Part shown: piece after piece, positions 1 through 7,234 of the stretch | How the letters are laid out: each line of letters opens with the position of its first letter | Position numbering within the stretch: the first letter of the stretch is position 1 | DNA from: Sandaracinaceae bacterium | GTDB lineage: Bacteria; Myxococcota_A; Polyangia; Polyangiales; Houyiibacteriaceae | NCBI GenBank assembly: GCA_020633075.1 | Contig: JACKEI010000001.1 | Span: 1,550,001 to 1,614,000 of the forward strand | Length of the DNA stretch: 64,000 bases | Reading direction: 5' to 3' | Translations under genes and position numbers: made by a program | Notes under the pieces: generated by a model | Databases searched by the model: none | The model's input: only the letters and a program-made list of their open reading frames with translations | What the model was told of the DNA's origin: nothing

Positions 1-1535
1 TCCCGGCGGACTTCATCACCGAGGCCGTGGACCAGACGCGGGGCTGGTTCTACTCGCTGATGACCATCAGCACCCTGCTCTTCCAGGAGAAGCCCACGCC
101 CCACCCGTTCCGCAACTGCGTGGTGCTGGGCCTGCTCACCGACGAGCACGGCAAGAAGTACAGCAAGAGCCTGAAGAACTACACCGACCCCATGGTGCTG
201 ATGGACCGCGTGGGCGGCGACGCGGTGCGCTGGGCCCTCTACTCGGCCACCGTGCCCGGTCAGAACACCCGCTTCTTCGACCAGGCCGCCACCGACGCGG
301 TGCGCGAGTTCCTGCTCAAGATCTGGAACGTCTACAGCTTCTTCGTGACGTACGCGAACATCGACGGGTTCGAGCCCAGCAGCGCGCCCCCCATCGCGCA
401 GCGCGCAGAACTGGACCGCTACATCCTGGCCGAGCTGGACGACACCGTGGGCAAGGTGCGCGCCGAGCTGGACGCGTACAAGAGCCACCTGGCCGTGCGC
501 CACCTACAGAGCTTCGTCGACGCGCTCAGCAACTGGTACGTGCGCCGCAGCCGCGACCGCTTCTGGGCCCCCGAGGGCGAGAACCCGGCCGACAAGCAGA
601 GCGCGTTCGCCACCCTGTACGAGGTGCTGGTGGACCTCACGAAGCTGGTGGCCCCCTTCGTGCCGTTCATCGCGGAGGAGATCTACCAGAACCTGGTCAC
701 CACGCTGACTCCGGCGGACGGCCGGGCTCTCCCCGCGTCCGTGCACCTCGCGGCCTTCCCGGAGCCCATGAGCGAGCGCGCCGACGACGAGCTGCGCGCC
801 TCCGTGGCTGCCGTGCGCAACGTGGTCAACCTCGGCTCGCGCGTGCGCAACGACGCCAAGCTCAAGGTGCGTCAGCCGCTCAGCGAGGCCATCGTCGTGG
901 TGGCCGACGACACCGAGCGCGCCCGCATCGACCGCTTCGCCGCGGACGTGCGCGAGGAGCTGAACGTGAAGGCGCTGAACTTCACGCAGGAGCCCGCCAA
1001 GTACGTGGAGTTCGACCTGCAGCCCAACTTCCGCGTGCTGGGCCCCAAGCTGGGCAAGCAGGTACCCGCCTGCAAGGCCGCGCTGCAGAAGGCGGACGGG
1101 TCTGCGCTGCACGCCACGCTCGAGCGCGAGGGCAGCATCACGATTGATCTCGCTGGGACGCCGGTCACCCTGGACGCGAGCGAGCTCGAGGTGCGGCTGC
1201 GCGCCAAGGAGGGCTTCGCGGCAGCCTCCGGCGGCGGGCACGTGGTACTGATCGACACGCAGATCACGGACGCGCTGCGCCGGGAGGGGCTCGCCCGCGA
1301 GGTGGTCAACCGCATCCAGCGCGTGCGCAAGGACCGCGACCTGGCCTACGACGCGCGCATCGACGTGACCTACAGCACGGACGACGCGGAGCTCGCGCAG
1401 GCCCTCGCGGAGCACGCCGAAGGGATCGCCCGTGAGACCCTGGCCACCCGCTTCGAGGCTGGGCAGGTGGAGGACGGAGACGCTAGGGTGTCCACCGACG
1501 TCGACGGCGTCGCGCTCGCCCTTGGCATCCGCTGA
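1..1535 (+). CDS. ileS: Isoleucyl-tRNA synthetase, C-terminal part (5' end outside window)
   Basis: Charges tRNA-Ile with isoleucine in the cytoplasm. The reading frame is open from base 3, so the first part of the gene lies upstream of the window; about 510 codons remain. Visible are the DQTRGWFY segment, the KMSKS-type signature as KYSKS (156-170), the anticodon-binding domain with APFVPFIAEEIYQ, and ELNVKALNF. There is no C-terminal Cys4 zinc finger, and the C-terminus looks like the eukaryote-like (IleRS2) class, which is usually mupirocin-insensitive. The class call is inference from these motifs. The stop codon overlaps the lgt start by one base (TGATG), so the two genes are probably translationally coupled. 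Confidence 0.95.
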   Translation, partial: PADFITEAVDQTRGWFYSLMTISTLLFQEKPTPHPFRNCVVLGLLTDEHGKKYSKSLKNYTDPMVLMDRVGGDAVRWALYSATVPGQNTRFFDQAATDAVREFLLKIWNVYSFFVTYANIDGFEPSSAPPIAQRAELDRYILAELDDTVGKVRAELDAYKSHLAVRHLQSFVDALSNWYVRRSRDRFWAPEGENPADKQSAFATLYEVLVDLTKLVAPFVPFIAEEIYQNLVTTLTPADGRALPASVHLAAFPEPMSERADDELRASVAAVRNVVNLGSRVRNDAKLKVRQPLSEAIVVVADDTERARIDRFAADVREELNVKALNFTQEPAKYVEFDLQPNFRVLGPKLGKQVPACKAALQKADGSALHATLEREGSITIDLAGTPVTLDASELEVRLRAKEGFAAASGGGHVVLIDTQITDALRREGLAREVVNRIQRVRKDRDLAYDARIDVTYSTDDAELAQALAEHAEGIARETLATRFEAGQVEDGDARVSTDVDGVALALGIR

Positions 1536-2527
1536 TGTATCCGACCCTCTTCACCTTCTTCGACTACCCCGTCCCCGCCTACTTCACGCTGCTGATCATC
1601 GGCTTCTCGGCGGCGACGTTCCTCGGAGCGCGCATCGCCAAGCGCGGTGGCCACGACCCCGACACCATCATCGACCTGGGGCTCTTCTCGCTCATCATGG
1701 GCGTGCTGGGCGCGCGGGTGCTGCACGTCTTCGCCGACGGCTTCTTCATGCAGTACGTCTACCAGTGCGTGGACCCCAGCCAGGTGGCCTGGCCCATGCC
1801 CGAGGCCGAGTGCCTCGCCATCGAGGGCTGGCGCTGGAACGCCGAGCTGGGCGGCTGCGCCCCACTCGAGCGCGACTGCCTCGCGTGGGCCAAGTTCTGG
1901 CAAGGGGGCCTCGCCTACTACGGCGGGCTCATCGCCGCGAGCGTCTTCGGTATCTGGTTCCTGAAGCACGACAAGTACCCGGTGCTCAAGGGCGTGGACA
2001 TCGCCGGCATGGGCATCCCTCTCGGGCTCTTCTTCGGTCGCATGGGGTGCTTCCTAGGGGGCTGCTGCTTCGGGGTCATCAGCGACAGCCCGTGGGCCAT
2101 CGTCTTCCCGCCGGGGTCCTCCGCGTCACGCGAGCAGCACGAGCACGGCCTCTTGGCGAGCGTGAACCTCGAGTCGCTCCCGGTGGTCCCCGCGCAGCTC
2201 TTCGAGGCCATCGGCTGCCTAGCCATCGCGGCCTTCACCATGCTGTGGCTGCGCCCCCGCAAGCGCTTCGACGGTCAGCTCATGCTGGTGTTCCTGTTGC
2301 TGTACGCGGGGCTGCGCTTCGGGCTCGAGTACGTGCGCGCGGACGACCGCGGAGACTTCGGCTGGTTCACCACGTCCCAGTGGATCAGCATCGTCATCGT
2401 GGGCTTCTGTGCGGTGGCCTGGCCCCGGCTACGCGCGCACGCGCAAGCGCTGATGGCGGCCCCTGACGTGGCACCCGCAGTAGCCGACGCCGCGTCAATC
2501 CCCGACGCCAGCCACACCGACGTCTAG
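1535..2527 (+). CDS. lgt: Prolipoprotein diacylglyceryl transferase
   Basis: Inner-membrane enzyme that moves a diacylglyceryl group from phosphatidylglycerol to the lipobox cysteine of prelipoproteins. The 330-residue protein has the expected multi-spanning pattern and the family signature around GRMGCFLGGCCFG, where the essential Arg of the family is kept, plus a late R...E..R segment. Two oddities: the HGG motif is YYGG (residues about 128-131), and residues about 70-125 form an insertion carrying four cysteines (QCVDP, AECLA, GGCAP, RDCLA). It overlaps ileS by one base. Several predicted lipoproteins in this window are its likely substrates. Confidence 0.93.
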   Translation: MYPTLFTFFDYPVPAYFTLLIIGFSAATFLGARIAKRGGHDPDTIIDLGLFSLIMGVLGARVLHVFADGFFMQYVYQCVDPSQVAWPMPEAECLAIEGWRWNAELGGCAPLERDCLAWAKFWQGGLAYYGGLIAASVFGIWFLKHDKYPVLKGVDIAGMGIPLGLFFGRMGCFLGGCCFGVISDSPWAIVFPPGSSASREQHEHGLLASVNLESLPVVPAQLFEAIGCLAIAAFTMLWLRPRKRFDGQLMLVFLLLYAGLRFGLEYVRADDRGDFGWFTTSQWISIVIVGFCAVAWPRLRAHAQALMAAPDVAPAVADAASIPDASHTDV

Positions 2528-2532
2528 AGCGC

Positions 2533-3519
2533 TCAGCGTGGGAGCTGGCGCACCAGAACCCCTGGAGCAACGACCCCGGTGAGCGACACTCCGCGAGCGC
2601 GAACTTCGATGGGCACCCGGCCATCCTCGTGCGGGGGCCGAGCGGTGGCGGGTAGATCCTCTGCGGCGATCACCTCGACTCCCGGACGCAGCTCGATGCT
2701 TGCTCCCGCCGGGACTCGCCATGGCGTCCGACCGGGACCGCCGAGACCCCCGATTCCAAAGCCCGACCCAGCCGGGCTGAGTTTCGCGTCCGTCCAGCCG
2801 AAGAGATAGGGACCGTGGCCAACGCGGATTGCCGTGAACGCGCCGTCTCGTCGCACCACGTGGACACGTACACGTTCGGGCATGCTCACGGTGTGGGTGA
2901 CGGGGCCCCCTGGGGTGGCGCGTAGCGAGAACGTCACGGGCGCCAGCGCTACCTCGGCCACGGGAAGTCGCTCTGGGCTCTGTGGCCGGCCACCCGCGAT
3001 CCGTGTGGTCTCGATGTCCCCCTCGAACGCGCCGACGTCGTGGACCGTCGCCCCCTCCAATACCTTCACATCCGCGCGCACGCGGGTCATCCCTGCATTG
3101 CTCCCCGGCCCGACCACCGTGAGCACATCACCTGCGTCGAACGACACCGACACCCCTTCGAGCCGCCCCGAGACGAGTGTCACGACGCTGCAGTCGCCCG
3201 ACGCCATGTAGAAGCGCGCACCCAGCACCGGGTGGATGACGCGGACGGGCAGTCGCCCCTGAGTGGCGGGACCCACGACCGCGTACGTCGCCGAACCGTA
3301 GATGGTGAGCAAGGGCTCTTGATCGAGCGGGCTCGCGAAGAGCCTCCCGCGTTCGTACGGGAACGGGGCACTGCACGACGCTGGCATCCACGGGGGCACA
3401 AGGGTGCTGTCTTGAGCGCGAACGTGGACGGCCGACCCACCTCCGATGGCAACGCCCAGCGTGGTCGTGCCGACCAACGCCGCACTCGCAAGCGCGGCCA
3501 TCACCTTGGGTCTCGACAT
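2533..3519 (-). CDS. Exported protein of unknown function with an SH3-like segment
   Basis: 328 residues starting at an ATG preceded by GGAGG about 12 bases upstream. The N-terminus (MSRPKVMAALASAALVG) leads into a Gly-rich stretch and an AQ|DS-like cleavage site, so export is likely. The rest is beta-rich with no motif I can name. Residues about 200-255 (RVHVVRRDGAFTAIRVG ... FGWTDAKLSP) resemble a bacterial SH3-like repeat, and the C-terminus is a run of short beta strands. It converges on lgt with five bases between stop codons. It lies between the two lipoprotein-processing genes but has no lipobox. Function unknown. Confidence 0.75.
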   Translation of the reverse strand: MSRPKVMAALASAALVGTTTLGVAIGGGSAVHVRAQDSTLVPPWMPASCSAPFPYERGRLFASPLDQEPLLTIYGSATYAVVGPATQGRLPVRVIHPVLGARFYMASGDCSVVTLVSGRLEGVSVSFDAGDVLTVVGPGSNAGMTRVRADVKVLEGATVHDVGAFEGDIETTRIAGGRPQSPERLPVAEVALAPVTFSLRATPGGPVTHTVSMPERVRVHVVRRDGAFTAIRVGHGPYLFGWTDAKLSPAGSGFGIGGLGGPGRTPWRVPAGASIELRPGVEVIAAEDLPATARPPHEDGRVPIEVRARGVSLTGVVAPGVLVRQLPR

Positions 3520-3614
3520 CGCCAAACGACCTCCGTGACGTGTAGTGTAGCAGCGTTCAAGACGCGGACGAAGGGGATGAGGCGGCGGCTCGACCGGCTG
3601 AACGCGCAAGGCGC

Positions 3615-4349
3615 TCAGATGACGAGCTCGCCCTCGTCCTGCGCGTCTTGGTCCGCCGACTCTGGCGCCTCGGGGGCCGCGTCCGCGGCCTCGGCAGGGG
3701 ACGCCGACGCAGCCTCGGCGGCGAGCTGCTGCGCCCGCTCCCGACGCCCCTCGGCGAATCCGTCGAGCAGGATCAGCACCACGCCGACCGTGATGTGGAT
3801 GTCGGCGACGTTGAAGGTGGGGTACTCCCAGCCTGGCTGCAGAAACCACCACCCGTCCCGCACGTAGAAGCGGATGAAGTCCACCACGAACCCGTGCACC
3901 ACACGGTCGTGCAGGTTGCCAAGGGCGCCAGCGACGATGAAGGGCACGCTCCACACGAAGAGGCGCCCTCCCTGCCCGCGCAGCAGCATCCACGGGAGCA
4001 GGAGCACGGCGAACAGGGCAGCCGGGAAGAAGATGTAGCGGCGCAGCGCGAAGTCGCGCAGGAAGCCAAAGGCGGCGCCACAATTCTCGGCGTAGCTGAA
4101 CTCCAGCACGCCGTCGATCAGCACCACGGGGGCGCGGCGACGCCGCTGGTTGCGGATGTAGCCGTCTTCATCTGCAACGCAGACCTCGCCTGCGGGGACG
4201 AAGCTCTCCGCCGAGAGCGCGTCCAGCGCCCAGACCTTGGAGCCGAGATCCATGGCGGTCAGCAGCGCAGCGGCCGCGAGGCACACCAAGAGAACCTTGT
4301 AGGAGCGGGGACTGCGGGCCGTAGCGTGCACGCTGCCGACTTGCCTCAT
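3615..4349 (-). CDS. lspA: Signal peptidase II (lipoprotein signal peptidase)
   Basis: Inner-membrane aspartyl protease that removes signal peptides from diacylglyceryl-modified prolipoproteins. The 244-residue protein keeps the family blocks: DLGSK in helix 1, NCGAAFGF, GALGNLHDRVVHGFVVDF with the first catalytic Asp, and TFNVAD with the second. It is longer than the usual 160-170 residues because of an insertion of about 35 residues after helix 1 (containing GEVCVADEDGYIRN and an RRRR run) and an Ala/Glu-rich C-terminal tail. ATG at 4349 is chosen; an in-frame TTG at 4370 is possible but neither has a clear ribosome site. It faces away from the regulator gene at 4543 across an AT-rich island. 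Confidence 0.92.
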   Translation of the reverse strand: MRQVGSVHATARSPRSYKVLLVCLAAAALLTAMDLGSKVWALDALSAESFVPAGEVCVADEDGYIRNQRRRRAPVVLIDGVLEFSYAENCGAAFGFLRDFALRRYIFFPAALFAVLLLPWMLLRGQGGRLFVWSVPFIVAGALGNLHDRVVHGFVVDFIRFYVRDGWWFLQPGWEYPTFNVADIHITVGVVLILLDGFAEGRRERAQQLAAEAASASPAEAADAAPEAPESADQDAQDEGELVI

Positions 4350-4403
4350 CGGGACGCGACCGGCAAGCAAAATGGGTTAGCTCGCGCGACCTAGACGGAC
4401 ACA

Positions 4404-4535
4404 ATGTGTCACATATCGAATCACACCATGATATTCCACGTTGTTTTACGTCGCATACGTATGTAAATACTACATTATTTTGTCGTGATACAAAATCGAC
4501 GCAAAGGCTTGCTTGTATCACGCCCCGTGTTACAA
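4404..4535. promoter_or_regulatory. Operator-like repeats in an AT-rich divergent promoter region
   Basis: Four copies of a 9-bp site close to TTGTATCAC occur in the intergenic island: ATGTGTCAC at 4404-4412 (itself part of the palindrome ATGTG-T-CACAT, 4404-4414), GTGATACAA at 4485-4493 (inverted), TTGTATCAC at 4513-4521, and GTGTTACAA at 4527-4535 (inverted, one mismatch). The last two form an inverted repeat with a 5-base gap, ending a few bases before the start of the ribbon-helix-helix gene. The island is strikingly AT-rich against about 70% G+C flanks. Autoregulation by the adjacent regulator is inference; the repeats are seen directly. Confidence 0.65.
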
Positions 4536-4542
4536 AGGGGGA

Positions 4543-5097
4543 GTGACGAACGCGAACGACAGCAGCCCGCCCCCTTCCGACCCTGAGAGTGACGGCCCCG
4601 TGAACGACGAGTCCGATACGGACGACGCCAGCAGCACCAGCCCCGGTGGGGCTCGCCCTGGTCGCAAGGAGCGCGTTCTCCACACTCGCGTGCCAGCCGT
4701 GTTGGAGTCGGAGCTCAAGCGCCTCGCTACCTCGTGGCGCATGCCGGTGTCCAACGTCGTGCGCGCCCTGCTCGAGGACGCCCTCGACGCGGTGGACAGC
4801 GTCGGCACTCGCGCGGAGGGAGAGCTGCGCGGCGCCGCGGAGCTGCTGCGCAACCAGCGGCAGTCGCTGCGGCAGCGGGCGCACTCGGACGTGCCCCCCG
4901 CCCCTGAGTCCCAAGATGCACCGCGGCCCCCGCTCGAGGGCGCCGTCGGCTTCACCCCCATGGTGCTGGCGCACGCCACCACCTGTGCTGTGACCGGTCG
5001 CGCCATGGCGGCCGGCTCCCAAGCGTTCCTCGTCCTCTTCACCGAGGCCGGGCGGAGCGCCATCGTGAGCCCCGAGGCCGTGCCCCAACCGGGCTGA
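4543..5097 (+). CDS. Ribbon-helix-helix DNA-binding protein
   Basis: 184 residues from a GTG start directly after AAAGGGGGA; an in-frame TTG at 4513 would lie inside the operator repeat and is less likely. Residues 1-40 are acidic and disordered. Residues about 45-90 fit a ribbon-helix-helix fold: a short beta strand (VLHTRVP) followed by two helices (LESELKRLATSWR, MPVSNVVRALLEDALDAV). The C-terminal part contains TTCAVTGRAMAAGSQAFLVL, possibly a small degenerate zinc-finger-like unit with only one Cys. Likely a dimeric transcription regulator of its own promoter and perhaps of the two small genes downstream. Target genes beyond that are unknown. Confidence 0.8.
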   Translation: MTNANDSSPPPSDPESDGPVNDESDTDDASSTSPGGARPGRKERVLHTRVPAVLESELKRLATSWRMPVSNVVRALLEDALDAVDSVGTRAEGELRGAAELLRNQRQSLRQRAHSDVPPAPESQDAPRPPLEGAVGFTPMVLAHATTCAVTGRAMAAGSQAFLVLFTEAGRSAIVSPEAVPQPG

Positions 5098-5214
5098 GCC
5101 ACACGCAACCCCCCGGCCCTCTCATTCAACACGCCCACGCCGCCGCGCGGGTGACGGGAGAGCTGCGTCCTGAACCCCACCCCGAGCCACCGCGCTCAGA
5201 ACACGGAGAACGCC

Positions 5215-5424
5215 ATGAACCAGACCAAGCAGACCTACGAACCCGTCCTCGTCCCCCAGATCCAGAAGGCCGCGAGCACCCTCGTGGACGTCACCAAGCT
5301 GTGGGCCAGCCATGGCTTGAACGTCGGCAAGCAGGTCCTCGAGACCTCCGCCAAGAGCCTCTCCATGACCGCCGAGGTCGTGGACGGCTTCAAGCAGCGC
5401 GTGGACGGCAAGACCAAGCGCTGA
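5215..5424 (+). CDS. Small helical protein, first of a tandem pair
   Basis: 69 residues, start ATG preceded by GGAGAA. Predicted almost fully helical and amphipathic, with no signal peptide. The segment TKLWASHGLNVGKQVLETSAKSL matches SRLWASQGLRVAQTSLKVAEDAL of the next gene, so the pair are paralogues. Size and composition recall phasin-like granule proteins or small coiled coils, but no specific motif proves this. It lies 117 bases after the ribbon-helix-helix gene and 40 before its paralogue, in the same direction. Confidence 0.75.
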   Translation: MNQTKQTYEPVLVPQIQKAASTLVDVTKLWASHGLNVGKQVLETSAKSLSMTAEVVDGFKQRVDGKTKR

Positions 5425-5464
5425 GCTCCCTTCGCTCTCTCTCGTCACTCACCAGGAGATCATC

Positions 5465-5695
5465 ATGTTCAACCGTCCCGCATCTACTTCCCGCGACCTC
5501 ACCCGTGGCCAGACTCAGCAGATCGAGGAGATCGAAGAACACCTGCGCGGCGTGGCCGGCAACTTGGCCGAGGTCAGCCGCCTGTGGGCCAGCCAGGGTC
5601 TGCGTGTGGCGCAGACCAGCCTGAAGGTCGCCGAGGACGCCCTGCGCGAGACCGCACGCACCCTGGCCGACCTGCGCGAAGACATCGAGGGCTGA
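5465..5695 (+). CDS. Small helical protein, second of a tandem pair
   Basis: 76 residues from an ATG with a good AGGAGAT site. It has an N-terminal polar stretch, a helical segment (QQIEEIEEHLRGVAGNLAEV), the LWASQGL motif shared with the preceding 69-residue protein, and a helical acidic C-terminus. No Cys, no signal peptide and no membrane segment. A role in a coiled-coil or granule-coating complex is possible but unproven. The strong ribosome site suggests good expression. Confidence 0.77.
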   Translation: MFNRPASTSRDLTRGQTQQIEEIEEHLRGVAGNLAEVSRLWASQGLRVAQTSLKVAEDALRETARTLADLREDIEG

Positions 5696-5732
5696 GCGCC
5701 ACCGCCGCGCTGCAGCGCCGAGCGCCGAGCGA

Positions 5733-6248
5733 CTACTCGTGCGGCTCGGCCTGCAGCGAACGCAGGCGCGCCGCGACGTCGACGGCGAGCTGTCGGAGGT
5801 CCGCCCGCGCCTCGCTGTCGTCACCGAGTTCTGCCAGGCTCTCCGCGGGGGCCGTCAGGACGTCCGGGTCGGTCTCTCGCTGCTCGAGGGCATCGAAGTC
5901 GATCCGCTCCGCGATCTGGGAGGCGCTCCTGAGGGCACCGGGAGCGAGCGCCGGGTCCGTACCCATCGCGATCGCCACCACAGCCTCCAACAGGAGCTCG
6001 GGCGCCCGCGCGTAGGGAGCCGCACGAAGCGCCGCCAGCTGTAGCTCCGGCGCAGCGTCTTCGTCGCGCAGGACCCCCGCAAGGGCCGGGTCGCCAATGC
6101 GCCGCGCCACGGCGGCGTAGTCCATCGGGTCGGCGCTGACTACCGCCAACAACGCCTCCGCCGCGGACCCGTCCGCCCGCGTGCGGGGCGCAGCGCACAG
6201 GCCCACGGCCACGGCGATCAGGACCAGGCTGAGGGGAGACCGGAGCAT
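5733..6248 (-). CDS. Exported alpha-helical protein, possible HEAT-like repeats
   Basis: 171 residues beginning MLRSPLSLVLIAVAVGLCAA, a typical signal peptide ending near RTRADG. The mature part is Ala/Leu-rich and helical, with repeated helices such as LQLAALRAAPYARAPELLLEAVV that suggest HEAT- or ARM-like packing. It is divergent from the HEAT gene at 6358, with about 110 bases between starts. A longer upstream reading frame exists but would add a non-signal N-terminus, so ATG at 6248 is preferred. Function unknown; it may work with the neighbouring envelope HEAT/beta-propeller proteins. Confidence 0.68.
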   Translation of the reverse strand: MLRSPLSLVLIAVAVGLCAAPRTRADGSAAEALLAVVSADPMDYAAVARRIGDPALAGVLRDEDAAPELQLAALRAAPYARAPELLLEAVVAIAMGTDPALAPGALRSASQIAERIDFDALEQRETDPDVLTAPAESLAELGDDSEARADLRQLAVDVAARLRSLQAEPHE

Positions 6249-6357
6249 GGCGGAGGGTATGCCAAGAACGACAGGTGGGCGCCAGTCTGTGTGTTGAGGT
6301 CGGAATCCTTGCGCGGTGACATACAGCACCGTACCTTGTCCTGACTTGGGGGCTTCT

Positions 6358-7224
6358 GTGCGACATTTCCTACTACCGCTCCGTCGCGTCTCACTCGCGA
6401 CAATCCTCGGTTCCGCCATCTTGCTCAGCGGCGTTGTCGGTGTCCCGCACGCGCAAGCGCAGCGCGGCCACAGTCGCGCGCGGGGACGCACCGCTCAGGC
6501 AGCGCCCCCCTCCATTACGGACGCCACGCGCGCCAAGCTCGCGTCCAGCGACGCGGGCGCGCTCGAGGAAGCGCTGATGGAGCTGGTGCAGGTCGGGACG
6601 CCGGACGCGGCCGTGTTGATCGCGGAGCGTCTGCGGCAGGGCTTGCCGCGCGCTCTGGTGGTGCACTTCGTGGAGACGCTGGGCGTGCTCGGGCACGCCA
6701 GCGCTGGCCCCGCGCTGATCGAGGTCGGCCTCCCGCACCGCCACCCCGACGTGCGTGCCGCCGCCATCCGCGCTGTGCAAGCGTGCCGTCCGCCGGGCGC
6801 AGCGCTCGCCATTCGCGCGCGCCTCTCCGACCCTGCCCCCTCGGTGCGCGCCGCAGCCGCCGTCGCGCTCGGAGGCCTCCATGACCACGATTCCGTGGAG
6901 CCCCTCTTCCTGGTGCTGGACAGGCACCTGTACGAGGCTGCGCCATCGCTGGCGAGCCTGGTGCAGGGTGACGAGATCCGGAGGCTCACAGCCTACGTGG
7001 GGCGGCTCCCCTTCGACGTGATGAGCCCCGCGCTCACCGAGCTCTTCGCTCGTGAGGACATCTCCGAGCGCAACAAGCTCGACCTGGTGGCGCAGCTGCA
7101 AGAGCTGGGCACGGCCGAGGTGAAGGTCTTTCTCGAAGACCTGGCGGACTCCATCCCGGCCCAAGGACGCGACGCGCGCGTGCGCCAAGCTGCCTCGGAT
7201 GCGGCCATGCGCATCGTCGACTGA
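6358..7224 (+). CDS. Exported HEAT-repeat protein (cassette 1, first gene)
   Basis: 288 residues from GTG at 6358, preceded by GGGGG and giving a clean signal peptide (RHFLLPLRRVSLATILG ... PHAQAQ). The middle carries HEAT repeats with the usual HPDVRAAAIRAV and APSVRAAAAVALGGL units. The C-terminal half (GRLPFDVM ... REDIS ... KLDLVAQL ... EVKVFLEDL) matches the protein at 55655-56542 position by position, so the two are paralogues. Ten bases separate it from the beta-propeller lipoprotein gene, an arrangement repeated in the second copy. Probably a periplasmic scaffold; partner unknown. Confidence 0.82.
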   Translation: MRHFLLPLRRVSLATILGSAILLSGVVGVPHAQAQRGHSRARGRTAQAAPPSITDATRAKLASSDAGALEEALMELVQVGTPDAAVLIAERLRQGLPRALVVHFVETLGVLGHASAGPALIEVGLPHRHPDVRAAAIRAVQACRPPGAALAIRARLSDPAPSVRAAAAVALGGLHDHDSVEPLFLVLDRHLYEAAPSLASLVQGDEIRRLTAYVGRLPFDVMSPALTELFAREDISERNKLDLVAQLQELGTAEVKVFLEDLADSIPAQGRDARVRQAASDAAMRIVD

Positions 7225-7234
7225 GCGAGGAACC

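Noticed and set aside
5707..5718. 12-base palindrome GCGCTGCAGCGC between convergent genes
   Set aside because: It has no loop and cannot act as a hairpin terminator; likely GC-rich coincidence.
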